Positions 8,176 through 17,384 of a stretch of 64,000 nt of DNA are shown piece after piece. The stretch covers positions 1,583,501 to 1,647,500 of the forward strand of contig NZ_OY762614.1 in NCBI RefSeq assembly GCF_963666145.1. Direction: 5' to 3'. The translations under genes were made by a program, and so were the position numbers. The notes under the pieces were generated by a model. The model was not told where the DNA came from. It worked only from the letters and a program-made list of their open reading frames with translations, and did no database searches. Numbering within the stretch: position 1 is the first letter of the stretch; each line of letters starts with the position of its first letter. The DNA comes from an uncultured Desulfobacter sp. (GTDB taxonomy: Bacteria; Desulfobacterota; Desulfobacteria; Desulfobacterales; Desulfobacteraceae).

Positions 8176-10221
8176 TTACCACGCCAGCAGCACCCCGCCC
8201 CGCCACCTTTGTTGATTCTCCAGTCGGCTTTGAAGTATCTTATCCTCCCGGCGAACCTGCATCACCGAAACCCTTTTGGCAAGTGTCTGCACCAGCAAAG
8301 CCAGAGGACGATCATAATCTCCGGTGTCCTCAGCGATCAAGATTAGACCGGCCAAACTGCGACGTTGCTGTTCTTCTATGGTTCCCGCCATAATAGGCCA
8401 CCTATCATCCCCATTAATTTCCACACCGGTATCCCAAAGACGGAACACGAAACGATGGGCGCCGATGGTCCGGACAAGGCGCAACCGTTCCGTTCTACCA
8501 TCATGAAACCGGGGCAGAACCGGCAGGTCTGCAACAGGTGTGTCCGAGGAAAACATCCCCAGGACACGTTTCAGACCCAGGTGCCCGGGTTGCCGCCAGC
8601 CTTGGGCCTTGAGCAAACCAACCAGTCTGGCAGGCGTCCCGGCCCACTGAATAATGAGGGGCTGTTCAAGTTCCCCTTCCATGTCAATGCGTTCGGCAGG
8701 CAGGTCCTGCCATCCCCGGCTCTGCCAGGAAGAGAGGGTCATGGATTTGACCTCAAGGCGGGGGGCATAAAACACCAGGTCCTTTTCGTGACGTTGGGCC
8801 ACATGCCGACTCCCGGCAATGACCACAACCAGGATCACCGCCAACGCGAGCAAACGGTTCGGAATCTTTTCGTCCGCCCCCCTGAGCCAGGCGATCCCCA
8901 TAAAGGCTGCCCAGCTGATGCCGATGAAGTAGCCTGCCAGGACATCGGACAGCCAGTGCGCGCCCAGATAAAGACGGGAAAAACCGATCACAAAGGAGAT
9001 AAACAAAGCCCCTGAAAACAACACCAGCCGGCAGATTCCGGACAGCTTTCCGGCCAACAGAATGGCAAGAAAGCTGTAGAGAATCACACTCATGGTGGTG
9101 TGTCCGCTGGGAAAGCCGTATGCCGAAGCCCCATGGTATATCTCCACCGGGCGCGGCAGATGAATGATCCACTTGAGTAGCTGAACCCCAATCACCCCGC
9201 CCAGGGCTGTCAGCACCCAAAATCCGGCTGTGCGGTAGCACCGTCGAACAAGGAGAAGAATCAGGACGGTGCAGGCCAGGGATATATTCACAACCGCATC
9301 GCCCAGTTCGGTTATGGCCACAAAGATCCTGTCCCCCCACACGGTCCGCAGGGACTGAAAAAAATGGTAAACGGCCTGGTCCACAACCACCAGTGGATCC
9401 CGGGCCATAACATCCTGCAGGACGGCCAGAAACGCCCAGCACGCCATAAAAAACACCAAAAATAAAACCGCCGCAGGCAGAGCCTCTGCCCGGCCCCGGA
9501 AAAGCAGAAAGGAAAAAAAACGTTGAACCGGGCGCAAAACAGCGTGAGCGGACGGTTTCATGGTGGCCCATTGTTTGAAATCGTCAAACCAGACAGGGCC
9601 TTTTCGGGCAGCCAGGAAGGCCATCCGGCGCGTCCCCCAGATCACCGCCCAAATGCCTGCGCCCAGGATAAAAACAACCACGGCCAGACGACTGCTCACC
9701 GCCCCGGCCATGGCAATGGACGAGCCGAAGAAAACACCGGGCAGGATATAGACCAGTGCCCATCCGATGGCTGAAAGCACATTGACCAGGGTAAAATGTA
9801 TGGGCGCCATGCCCAACATCCCGGCCACCACCGGTATCACCGGACGCACCGGTCCCACAAAGCGGCCGAACAGGACCCCCTTGCCCCCGTGCCGGTGAAA
9901 GAACGCCTTACCCTTGTTCAACATTCCGGGGTAACGGGAAAAGGGCCAGATAGATGCCAGCCGTTCCTTATAGTGATGTCCCAGCCAGTAGCTGACCCCG
10001 TCTCCGGCCACGGCTCCGGACATGGCCAGGATCAGGACAGGCCAAAGCCCCAGGCTGCCCGAGGCCACTACCGCGCCCACCCCGAACATGATCACCGTAC
10101 CGGGCACCAGCAGACCGACCAGGGCCAGGGACTCGGAAAAGGAGACCAGAAAAACGGCGACGTAGGCCGACATGGCATGCTGGGTGATCAAACCCAGTAA
10201 TGTGTTCAGATAATTGTGCAT
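8176..10221 (-). CDS. DedA-PAP2-LssY fusion membrane protein
   Basis: 681 residues in three parts. Residues 1-~205 are a DedA/SNARE-associated domain (F-S-E-S near residue 30, G-R-F-V-G-P-V-R-P near 119). Residues ~235-470 are a PAP2 phosphatase whose three signatures are all visible: K-x(6)-R-P, P-S-G-H and S-R-x(5)-H-x(3)-D. The last ~200 residues match the soluble LssY C-terminal type, ending basic. DedA proteins move undecaprenyl phosphate or phospholipids, and PAP2 enzymes dephosphorylate lipid pyrophosphates, so the protein probably handles lipid carriers at the inner membrane. It is convergent with the kinase gene. No CTTCA box is seen upstream. Confidence 0.85.
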   Translation of the reverse strand: MHNYLNTLLGLITQHAMSAYVAVFLVSFSESLALVGLLVPGTVIMFGVGAVVASGSLGLWPVLILAMSGAVAGDGVSYWLGHHYKERLASIWPFSRYPGMLNKGKAFFHRHGGKGVLFGRFVGPVRPVIPVVAGMLGMAPIHFTLVNVLSAIGWALVYILPGVFFGSSIAMAGAVSSRLAVVVFILGAGIWAVIWGTRRMAFLAARKGPVWFDDFKQWATMKPSAHAVLRPVQRFFSFLLFRGRAEALPAAVLFLVFFMACWAFLAVLQDVMARDPLVVVDQAVYHFFQSLRTVWGDRIFVAITELGDAVVNISLACTVLILLLVRRCYRTAGFWVLTALGGVIGVQLLKWIIHLPRPVEIYHGASAYGFPSGHTTMSVILYSFLAILLAGKLSGICRLVLFSGALFISFVIGFSRLYLGAHWLSDVLAGYFIGISWAAFMGIAWLRGADEKIPNRLLALAVILVVVIAGSRHVAQRHEKDLVFYAPRLEVKSMTLSSWQSRGWQDLPAERIDMEGELEQPLIIQWAGTPARLVGLLKAQGWRQPGHLGLKRVLGMFSSDTPVADLPVLPRFHDGRTERLRLVRTIGAHRFVFRLWDTGVEINGDDRWPIMAGTIEEQQRRSLAGLILIAEDTGDYDRPLALLVQTLAKRVSVMQVRREDKILQSRLENQQRWRGGVLLAW

Positions 10222-10356
10222 GGAATTTTTTCCTTTGCATCAATTTTGATCCGTTGAAGCAGCCGATCGGTGATCGGGTTGATCGTCTGAATCAACCGTT
10301 TGTTCAAGGGCATCAAAAATCTTGAAACCAAGTATGCCAATCCGCCGCTCAATAAT

Positions 10357-11565
10357 TTATCCACAAGATTCCCCGCCAAGGCGCCTCTGTCGCCATGCAT
10401 TAAGGGCAAGGCCCACCATTGCCAAAGCGGCAAATGCCGCCCCCGTATAGAACGTAAAGGCTGCGCCGAAACGATTCCACAACAGACCGGCCGCGGCACT
10501 GGCGATCAACATGGCGATGCCGCTGACTAAATTAAAAAAGCCAAAGGCCGTACCGCGCAGATCGGCCGGGGAGGTATCTGCAACCATTGTCGCAAGCAAT
10601 CCCTGGGTCATCCCCAGGTGAAGCCCCCAAAAAGAGACCCCGATAGCAATGCTTAACCAATGATCGCTTGTGGCCAAAATCAGATCAGCAGCAATCAGGA
10701 CAATCAAACCCAACGCCAGCAACGTGCCGTGTTTCATGCGATCCGAGAGTCGGCCAAAGGGATAGGCTGATCCCGAATAGACCAGGTTCATGCCGGCCAT
10801 TACCAGGGGAACGTAGGCGACCGGAATCCCGCCTTGCCGGGCCTGGAGCACAAGGAATGCTTCACTGAATCGTGCCAATGTGAAAACCGCGCCGATACCG
10901 ACTATCCACCAGTAAGTGCGATTCAATCGCCTGAGGTTGTCACTGCGGATCGGATTGACGCGTTTTTCACCAACCTGCCGTTCCGGTTCGCGTACGCCAA
11001 ATACCAGCAGGGCAACAGCAACGACGCCGGGGACGAGGGCGACCCAGAATACTGCACGGAAATCGTTGGCCCAGAGCAACATCAAGCCGACAGCCAGAAG
11101 GGGGCCAAGCAGTGCGCCGACCGTGTCGAGCGATTGCCGGAGACCAAATGCGGCGCCCCGAATCTCGGCCGGCGCGATGTCGGCCACCAGTGCATCCCGC
11201 GGCGCACCCCGCACACCCTTCCCCGCCCGATCCAGCATGCGCGCCGCGAGGACGACACCCGCGGTGGGTGCGACGGCAAACAACGGCTTGGTCAACGCCC
11301 CCAAAGCGTAGCCCAGTACAGCCAGGGCCTTGCGCTTGCCCAGATAGTCGCTTAGGGCACCTGAGAATACTTTGACGATGAGGGCTGTGGACTCAGCCAG
11401 ACCTTCTATCAGGCCTACGGTAAACGTGCTTGCGCCCAGAGTGCCGACCAGAAACAGGGGCAGCAGGCTGTGGATCATCTCGGATGAGATGTCCATGAAC
11501 ATGCTCACCAGGCCAAGGGTCCAAATACTGACCGGCATACGCTTAAAAGGGGTATTCGTAATCAT
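10357..11565 (-). CDS. MFS transporter
   Basis: 402 residues with about 12 hydrophobic spans. A G-A-L-S-D-Y-L-G-K-R-K loop (motif A of the major facilitator superfamily) lies between TM2 and TM3, and a related R-L-S-D-R-M-K-H loop begins the second half. L-D-R-A-G-K-G-V-R-G-A-P-R-D-A is prominent between TM4 and TM5. The substrate cannot be read from sequence; drug or metabolite efflux is usual for this group. It is 135 bp upstream (in transcription order) of the DedA-PAP2-LssY gene and could share its transcript. Confidence 0.85.
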   Translation of the reverse strand: MITNTPFKRMPVSIWTLGLVSMFMDISSEMIHSLLPLFLVGTLGASTFTVGLIEGLAESTALIVKVFSGALSDYLGKRKALAVLGYALGALTKPLFAVAPTAGVVLAARMLDRAGKGVRGAPRDALVADIAPAEIRGAAFGLRQSLDTVGALLGPLLAVGLMLLWANDFRAVFWVALVPGVVAVALLVFGVREPERQVGEKRVNPIRSDNLRRLNRTYWWIVGIGAVFTLARFSEAFLVLQARQGGIPVAYVPLVMAGMNLVYSGSAYPFGRLSDRMKHGTLLALGLIVLIAADLILATSDHWLSIAIGVSFWGLHLGMTQGLLATMVADTSPADLRGTAFGFFNLVSGIAMLIASAAAGLLWNRFGAAFTFYTGAAFAALAMVGLALNAWRQRRLGGESCG

Positions 11566-11727
11566 ACCTTATGGCTCCAGGTGCATATCAGTGCCTTTAA
11601 GAATTTCTTCTGCCTTCGATAGTTAATCAAAGGTTCTCAATACTGATCATTGAATAATATGCCTATCAAAAATATCGTACTACGTCATGGCCGTGGTCCG
11701 CAAGGTCAGGGCACACCCCGAATCAAA

Positions 11728-12168
11728 TTAACACTCACGGTCGTTGTCTTCGCCGATACGTTGTCCTTGGGTGAGCATTTTATCCTCGAACCGATAGCCG
11801 CAATGGCTGCCGCACAGGCGAACTTCCTCAATATCCCGCTGATCAATCGGGAAGACCTTGCAGGCACCGGGGCGACACACCCCATAGACAAGACATTTTC
11901 CCTGCGTTGTCAGTGCGGGACAGGTAAAAAGCAAATTGCAGCAGGTTCCGCATTGCCTGCAGTTGCCCCGGCGGATAGACAACTGGGTTTGAACGTATTG
12001 TTTTTTGAAATGAACCAGCCGGAAGCGCCGGATCTTTCCGGTGCCATGAAGAACCATGCGGCTGTCGGTGAAAACCCGGACGACAGCACCGGCCAACCGG
12101 TCAAAGGAGGCCGTCAAAACGGAAGTCCAGCCGGCCCATCTATGTATATTTAAATCAAGTGATTTCAT
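11728..12168 (-). CDS. YkgJ-family Cys-cluster protein (UPF0153-like)
   Basis: 146 residues. The C-terminal half carries the metal-binding pattern of the YkgJ/UPF0153 family: C-R-Q-C-G-x-C-C near residue 70, then C-P-A-L, G-K-C-L-V-Y, R-P-x-x-C-K-x-F-P near 105, and C-G-x-x-C-G near 125. These proteins bind zinc or an iron-sulfur centre and have no settled function. The overlapping plus-strand frame at 11650-12153 lacks any family pattern and is treated as a shadow. The gene is divergent from nothing and stands alone between the MFS gene and uppP. Confidence 0.75.
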   Translation of the reverse strand: MKSLDLNIHRWAGWTSVLTASFDRLAGAVVRVFTDSRMVLHGTGKIRRFRLVHFKKQYVQTQLSIRRGNCRQCGTCCNLLFTCPALTTQGKCLVYGVCRPGACKVFPIDQRDIEEVRLCGSHCGYRFEDKMLTQGQRIGEDNDREC

Positions 12169-12356
12169 ATTTATTCCTATTGCAATAAGCGATTATTGTT
12201 TCAGATCCAGATGCCGTCCATAAAAATGAACGGCGGTAAAGCCTCTATGTGAACGTATCAGTAAGTTGTTAAATCACTTTCATGTTTTGTTGTGGGGGTT
12301 AAGCCTGGGTGTTGATAGAACGGATCGGGCTATGGCCGTTATTGAATCCATCTCTT

Positions 12357-13331
12357 CTACGCCGTCAGCAGGAATACCGTCGTGACCACGGCAATGGCCA
12401 CCCGGTAATAACCAAAGAGTTCCAGGCCGTGCCGGGACAGGTAACGCACCATCCACTTCACGGAGACCAGAGCGGCGAAGAAGGCAACCGTCACGCCGAC
12501 AATCAGCGAATAATGGTCAAAGATCTGCAGCATCATCCGGCCATGTTTCAAAACATCATACGCCGTGGCGGCCCCAAGCGTTACGACGCCCAGCAAAAAG
12601 CTGTATTCAACGGCCGCCTCCATGGTCAGACCGACCAGCAAACCGCCCATAATGGTGACCAGACTGCGGCTGACACCCGGCCACATGGCGATACATTGGG
12701 CAAAACCGATGACCAAGGCCATTTTCCAGGTCATATCATCTACCGTGATGCTGAATCGTTTTTCCTGGAGCTTTCTTCGATTCCCCCGGCTCACAGCCAA
12801 AATGGCAATGCCGCCGACCAGCCAGGCAGCCACCACCGGCCAGGGCCCGAACAGGTATGTTTTAATCGCACGATTGAACAACAGACCGATAACCGCCGCA
12901 GGCAGAAATCCTGCCGCCACGCTGATCAACAAACGACGCCCGCCGGCATCATGACCCGATATTCCCCGCACCATTTGTTTAAGCCGGCCAAAGTAAAGCC
13001 AAAGTACGGCCAAAATCGCCCCAACTTGAATGCAGATGGTATACGCATCCAAAGCGTCCTTGACTTGCAGCCTTTGGGCCGTAGATAAATACGGATTCCG
13101 GCTGATGCCCAAAATTTTTTCCGCCAGCAACAGATGGCCGGTGGAACTGACCGGCAGGTATTCGGTCACGCCTTCGACAACCCCCAAAACGATGGCCTGG
13201 GGGAGTGTCATGATCTTTTGCTCAACCGCCGCAGAATTGATTCCGGATAACCCTTGGGCATCTGCAATGGAAAAAAAGAGCGCCGAAAGCGCCATCACCG
13301 AGAGGGCAATGGCGCAGATTCGTCTATCCAT
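12357..13331 (-). CDS. uppP: Undecaprenyl-diphosphatase UppP (BacA)
   Basis: 324 residues. It dephosphorylates undecaprenyl pyrophosphate to the carrier Und-P at the inner membrane, and Und-P is the carrier used by ArnC/ArnT. The two family motifs are visible: E-G-V-T-E-Y-L-P-V-S-S-T-G-H near residue 55 and the G-x-S-R-S segment W-P-G-V-S-R-S near 225. It is longer than the usual ~270 residues because of an N-terminal ~40-residue extension with a hydrophobic stretch. The start overlaps the end of the COG4705 gene by 8 bp, making it the last gene of the PepSY-dedA-COG4705-uppP operon. Confidence 0.93.
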   Translation of the reverse strand: MDRRICAIALSVMALSALFFSIADAQGLSGINSAAVEQKIMTLPQAIVLGVVEGVTEYLPVSSTGHLLLAEKILGISRNPYLSTAQRLQVKDALDAYTICIQVGAILAVLWLYFGRLKQMVRGISGHDAGGRRLLISVAAGFLPAAVIGLLFNRAIKTYLFGPWPVVAAWLVGGIAILAVSRGNRRKLQEKRFSITVDDMTWKMALVIGFAQCIAMWPGVSRSLVTIMGGLLVGLTMEAAVEYSFLLGVVTLGAATAYDVLKHGRMMLQIFDHYSLIVGVTVAFFAALVSVKWMVRYLSRHGLELFGYYRVAIAVVTTVFLLTA

Positions 13332-14595
13332 GGGTATGACCGTCCCTTATCTGTGACGGCGTAGGATTCAATGTATCAATGACCGTAAGCAATGAATGAA
13401 GAGAGTCCTGACAGGCAGCGCTGTTTTGATGGAATGCCCGAAGCTGCCTCAGAACAGTGTCAATTGAATCATCAACATTTGTCCACTTTTCTTTGTTCAT
13501 GCGCTTAAGTGCGCCAGCCGCATTGTCCCAAGCGGTTTCCAGATCTCTTACCTTTGTTTTTGCCGCGGACAGATTTCCGGAATCAACGAGCTCAAGGGTA
13601 GCCATGGTTATGGTTTTGAAAGGCGATAAGTCCCCCAGGGGACGAAAATCTGATGCCTGAGTTTGCCCTATAGCGGGTGTGGCTTCAGCCGTGGTGGACA
13701 TTGGGAGGCCTGCACGAAGCCAGTGGTATCCGCCCCAGCAAATAAAAACCAGCGCGCTCAGAACCACCACAACCTGGGCGAATACAGTTCTCGGGGAGGA
13801 ATGGACTTTCTTGTCGCCGTCATCACGTTTGGCAATCATATCCCGTTTGGTAATTGTCAGAAAGATAACGGTAAACAGTATGGCTGAAAGAAAGATCGCG
13901 CTTGTCAGTGTCGGACCCCAATTAAGCCCGCCGTTGGCAGTCGATTGGGACATGTAATCGCCAAGACATGCGCCCAGCGGTCGGGTCATAATGTAAATGA
14001 TCCAGAAAGAGAGGATTGAATCAAGTCCTGATTTCCAGGCGACCGAAATGACGAAAACCAGAGAGCAGACGAGGATGCCGGTAACCAGGTATCCCAATCC
14101 GAGCCCTTCGGCCATAAGGTCGCCCGCAGCGGTTCCCAGGGCAAACGTAAAAAGGATGGCAATCCAGTAGAACGACTCTCTTCGTGCTGTGAAAATCGAA
14201 TGAATGGAAAGCGTCTTTTCAACCCCATACCAGACCGCAAAGGTGACAGCCAACGCCACACTGAAAAAAAGTGTGCTGGTTTCAAGCGGGATCTGCAGTG
14301 CGTCGGTAAGAAGGTCGGTAACCAAGGTCCCGAAAATACTGATGAGCACAACCGTCAGCCAGTATATGCCGGGAACGTATTTAGGCGCCCGGTATTGGAA
14401 AACAAGAACGATCGCGAGCAATACGCCCATGACGGCGGAGGTTCCGCCAAGACCAAACCCGAGCCCCATGTTAAGAAAATCGGCAGCTGTTTCTCCAACC
14501 GTCGTACAAAGCACTTTGATAATCCAGAAGTAAACGGTTACCTCCGGAACTTTACTCAGCAATTGTCCCAATTGCTTTTTTTCAAGGGAATTCAT
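13324..14595 (-). CDS. COG4705-type membrane protein with soluble C-terminal tail
   Basis: 423 residues. The start at 14595 is preferred because GGAG sits 5 bp upstream; a longer frame from 14658 overlaps the dedA stop. About ten to twelve spans occur in residues 15-290, with an internally repeated pattern (T-x-x-D-L-L-T-D-A-L, A-A-G-D-L-M-A-E-G-L-G-L-G). These match the uncharacterised membrane-anchored COG4705 family. After the last span (~residue 300) comes a ~115-residue soluble part ending in a short His-containing tail (D-G-H-T-H-G). The function is unknown. Its position between dedA and uppP, with overlaps, suggests an envelope role. Confidence 0.75.
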   Translation of the reverse strand: MNSLEKKQLGQLLSKVPEVTVYFWIIKVLCTTVGETAADFLNMGLGFGLGGTSAVMGVLLAIVLVFQYRAPKYVPGIYWLTVVLISIFGTLVTDLLTDALQIPLETSTLFFSVALAVTFAVWYGVEKTLSIHSIFTARRESFYWIAILFTFALGTAAGDLMAEGLGLGYLVTGILVCSLVFVISVAWKSGLDSILSFWIIYIMTRPLGACLGDYMSQSTANGGLNWGPTLTSAIFLSAILFTVIFLTITKRDMIAKRDDGDKKVHSSPRTVFAQVVVVLSALVFICWGGYHWLRAGLPMSTTAEATPAIGQTQASDFRPLGDLSPFKTITMATLELVDSGNLSAAKTKVRDLETAWDNAAGALKRMNKEKWTNVDDSIDTVLRQLRAFHQNSAACQDSLHSLLTVIDTLNPTPSQIRDGHTHG

Positions 14596-14654
14596 TCCGT
14601 CTCCTTTAAAATCATTGTATTTATGTAAAAAAGGTCGCGCTTCTCTTTCTTGAT

Positions 14655-15371
14655 TCATTTTTGCTCGATTTTCAATTCGGATAGACAGGACACTGCACCG
14701 CCCTGGCGTGAATCCACCGGTAAATCACTATATTCAGATTGGCATCCATCATTGCTCGGCACGAATGTCCGCCGTTGACGACTTCGCCACTTGCGCCAAT
14801 AAAAGAAGACGATGCCGACGCAGACGACAACCAGAAACGGGGTGATCCGGCTCAGGTGTTGAAGCACAAGCTGCTCGTTACGGCCGAACCAATACCCCAG
14901 ACCGGCCAGCACCGACACCCACAGCCCCGCCCCCAGAACCGTAGCCGCACAAAAGGAGAACATATTCATTCGAGATAAGCCGGCCGGCAAGGAAATATAT
15001 TGGCGAATTCCCGGCAGCAGGCGCCCGATGAACATGCTGATATTGCCGTGACGCTCGAAAAAACGATCGGCTTTTTCCAGGGAGCCGGGGCTGACCAGCA
15101 GGTATCGCCCGTACTTTTCAAAAAACGGCCGGCCGAACTTCATGGAAATCCAGTAGTTGAACAAAGCACCCAGCAGACTTCCCAGTGTTCCGCAGAGAAG
15201 AACCATGCCGATGTTCATTTTTCCCGTGGCCGCAAGATATGCGGCCGGCGGAATGACCACCTCACTGGGAAAGGGGAAAAACGAGGATTCCAAAACCATA
15301 AGCATCACGATACCGGGATATCCCCACTGCCCAACAGTATGTGCAAGCCAGGCGACAAATTGGTGAAACAT
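14655..15371 (-). CDS. DedA-family membrane protein
   Basis: 238 residues. The DedA core is clear: L-E-S-S-F-F-P-F-P-S-E-V near residue 30, then G-x-x-x-G-A-L-F-N-Y-W near 68, and G-R-x-L-P-G-I-R-Q-Y-x-S-L-P-A-G near 118. Members flip undecaprenyl phosphate or phospholipids and are needed for polymyxin resistance in several Gram-negatives. The ~40-residue basic and Cys-containing tail is unusual. The gene follows the PepSY gene by 29 bp and precedes the COG4705 gene, so it is under the CTTCA-box promoter at 15884-15918. Confidence 0.9.
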   Translation of the reverse strand: MFHQFVAWLAHTVGQWGYPGIVMLMVLESSFFPFPSEVVIPPAAYLAATGKMNIGMVLLCGTLGSLLGALFNYWISMKFGRPFFEKYGRYLLVSPGSLEKADRFFERHGNISMFIGRLLPGIRQYISLPAGLSRMNMFSFCAATVLGAGLWVSVLAGLGYWFGRNEQLVLQHLSRITPFLVVVCVGIVFFYWRKWRSRQRRTFVPSNDGCQSEYSDLPVDSRQGGAVSCLSELKIEQK

Positions 15372-15400
15372 CTTACACTCCTTTGATACAACGCGTTGGA

Positions 15401-15805
15401 TTAATCCTCACGACCCCGGTCATTGTCTTCGCCGACATCATGATCCTCATCATCATCTCTGTGATCCCGCTCCATGGCCAGCACCTTGCCGGAACCGGCA
15501 TCCACTTTCACGTCCATGACGGCCTTGTCAGCGGTCACCACTTCAATGCCGTAAACCAGAAAACCGTTTTCATCCTCAAGTTCCGTTTTCAAAACCTGGC
15601 CCTGAACAGAGGCCAGGGCTTTTTGAACAGCCTGATCCATCGAAATTTTTGCCATTGAGGGAAATTCGGATTCAGACTGCTTTTCGATCCGGATGGTGCC
15701 GTTGTGGATCTCAGTGTTATCGGAACCGGCCAAACTCACCCCGGCCGCTGTGATACTGATAAATAATGTCCCTAGGCCAGCCATAACAATTAATTTTTTT
15801 TTCAT
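15401..15805 (-). CDS. Secreted PepSY-domain protein with acidic His-rich tail
   Basis: 134 residues. A signal peptide covers ~1-26, with cleavage likely after S-L-A. Residues ~50-112 fit a PepSY domain: A-x-x-x-A-L-A-S-V-x-G, E-L-E-D-E-N-G-x-x-V-Y-G-I-E-V, and V-D-A-G-S-G-K-V-L. The last ~20 residues are Asp/Glu/His/Arg-rich and could bind cations. It is the first gene of the four-gene operon to uppP and is directly preceded by the third copy of the regulon box. A start GGAGATATCATC-ATG gives a usable ribosome site. Confidence 0.85.
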   Translation of the reverse strand: MKKKLIVMAGLGTLFISITAAGVSLAGSDNTEIHNGTIRIEKQSESEFPSMAKISMDQAVQKALASVQGQVLKTELEDENGFLVYGIEVVTADKAVMDVKVDAGSGKVLAMERDHRDDDEDHDVGEDNDRGRED

Positions 15806-15883
15806 GATGATATCTCCTGTTGTCAGATTGCGACGGCAGCAGGATCACCGGATGTCCGTCACCTGGTGGCTGCCGTTTTGCCT

Positions 15884-15918
15884 AATATATTCTACGCATT
15901 ATGAAGGAAGCATGAACA
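15884..15918 (-). promoter_or_regulatory. PmrA/PhoP-like box and -10, promoter of PepSY-dedA-COG4705-uppP
   Basis: On the minus strand, TGTTCAT and CCTTCAT begin 11 bp apart (plus positions 15912-15918 and 15901-15907). Counting CCTTCATA as the half-site, 10 bases separate it from TATATT (15884-15889), a good -10. Layout and half-site match the boxes at 3848 and 24598. Predicted transcription starts ~70 nt before the PepSY ATG. The second kinase gene ends at 15952, so some read-through from the arn operon is also possible, as no terminator is seen between them. Confidence 0.68.
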
Positions 15919-15951
15919 AAGGAGCGCTGAATCAAAAAAAGTGGACCGAAA

Positions 15952-17358
15952 TCATGCCGGACCTTTTTGCCGGGAATACGGCAGCTGAACCATGACCCGT
16001 GTCCATTCGTCAATACGGCTTTCAATGGTCACTTTTCCGCCGTGAAGTTCAATGATTTTTTTGACCATAGCCAATCCCAGTCCGGAACCGCCATGTTGGG
16101 TGGATCTGGATTGTTCGATCCGGTAAAATTGTTCAAATACCCGTGAGATCTGCTCGGGGGCGATCCCCGGCCCGGTGTTGGCAAAGATGATGACAACTTC
16201 CGAAGCCGATTTTTCCCCGGTCAGTTCAATATGTCCCCCGTCTTTATTATATTTGACGGCATTGTCCAGGATATTTGAAAAGGCTCGGCCCAGCATCGCT
16301 GAATCCGCCTGAATTTCAACGGCTTCGGGAAAACAAAGGGTCATTGTAATTCCCCGTGTCTCAGCAAGAAACCGGTACTCTTCGGCCAGTGATGATACCA
16401 GGCGTCTCACATAGACAGGCCCCCAATCAAGGGTTGAGAGCGTTTCCAGCCGGGAGAGGTTCAACAAGTCCTTGACCAGCCGATCCATGCGCAGGACCTG
16501 GATTCTGAGGCGATGAAGATTCTCCTCCCCGGCGAAATTTTCCCCCACCAGATCAGAGACAATGAGATCATCTACGACCAGCCGCATTGTGGCCAGCGGT
16601 GTTTTCAGTTCATGGGAGGTATTGAATAAAAATTCTCTTTGCCGGGCAAAAGAGTATTGAAGTCTGTCCAGCATCCCGTTGATGGTTCCGGCAAGATCGT
16701 TGAACTCATCCGGGGCATTTCCGGTGGGTATGCGCTGATCCAGATTCTTTTCACAGATCATTTGGGTCAGATCTTTCATCCGGGCGATGGGCTTAAGAAT
16801 TTTGCCCGCCAGCAGGCGGCTGACGGCGGTCAGTCCCAGGACCGAAAAAATAAGGCCGGCAAAAAAACCTAAAATCATTTCCACGATTTCTTGTTCCAGT
16901 TTTTCTATGGGCCGGGCGATTTGGACTGCAAAGGTCTGCCCGTTCAGTGAAATCCTGAAAGACCGGACTCGGAGGGTCATCTCCTGTTTGTCGTCTGTTT
17001 TTGTGTTTAGATTTGGAAAAACGGCTTTTTCAATGGCACGCTTCCCAGGTGACAGGGCAGGAAGCGCCATCTGTTCAGCCAGTTTCGACTTAAAAATCAG
17101 GCGGTGGTTTTCCTCATTTCGAATCTGCACCCAATAGCGGTCCAGTGCCCGATGGAGCAGGAGGGCTCCCGGGGAATCGGCCTCAAACCCATCCGAGGCG
17201 ACGAGACTGACGGTGCGGTATGCCTCTTCTTGAAGAATATTGTCCAACAGCTCAAAGGGTTGCTCCACCAGTTCATAAAATAAGGCGATGGAAAACAACA
17301 GGCTGCCGATGACGCCGGCACCGACAATCAACAGAGTGATCCTTGTTTTAACGGTCAT
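15952..17358 (-). CDS. Second sensor histidine kinase, orphan, at the end of the arn operon
   Basis: 468 residues. TM1 ~7-28, periplasmic sensor ~30-165, TM2 ~168-190, HAMP, HisKA with His near residue 249 (T-S-H-E-L-K-T-P), HATPase with N-I-L-D-N-A and G-S-G-L-G-L-A. It aligns with the first kinase through the sensor start (F-Y-E-L-V-E-Q-P-F), HAMP (L-D-Q-R-I-P) and HisKA. No response regulator is adjacent. It follows the SMR gene by 26 bp and is therefore co-transcribed with arnBCADT. It probably feeds the regulator at 6087, closing a positive loop with the arn promoter. Confidence 0.9.
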   Translation of the reverse strand: MTVKTRITLLIVGAGVIGSLLFSIALFYELVEQPFELLDNILQEEAYRTVSLVASDGFEADSPGALLLHRALDRYWVQIRNEENHRLIFKSKLAEQMALPALSPGKRAIEKAVFPNLNTKTDDKQEMTLRVRSFRISLNGQTFAVQIARPIEKLEQEIVEMILGFFAGLIFSVLGLTAVSRLLAGKILKPIARMKDLTQMICEKNLDQRIPTGNAPDEFNDLAGTINGMLDRLQYSFARQREFLFNTSHELKTPLATMRLVVDDLIVSDLVGENFAGEENLHRLRIQVLRMDRLVKDLLNLSRLETLSTLDWGPVYVRRLVSSLAEEYRFLAETRGITMTLCFPEAVEIQADSAMLGRAFSNILDNAVKYNKDGGHIELTGEKSASEVVIIFANTGPGIAPEQISRVFEQFYRIEQSRSTQHGGSGLGLAMVKKIIELHGGKVTIESRIDEWTRVMVQLPYSRQKGPA

Positions 17359-17384
17359 GAAGTCCCTTTTTCTTTCTCAGGTGT

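Noticed and set aside
10222..10356. Fourth copy of the CTTCA direct-repeat box before the DedA-PAP2-LssY gene
   Set aside because: Single TTCA words occur, but no 11-bp-spaced pair with a -10 at the right distance.
11650..12153. Plus-strand 167-codon frame opposite the YkgJ-type gene
   Set aside because: No family pattern; the minus strand carries a clear Cys-cluster domain.
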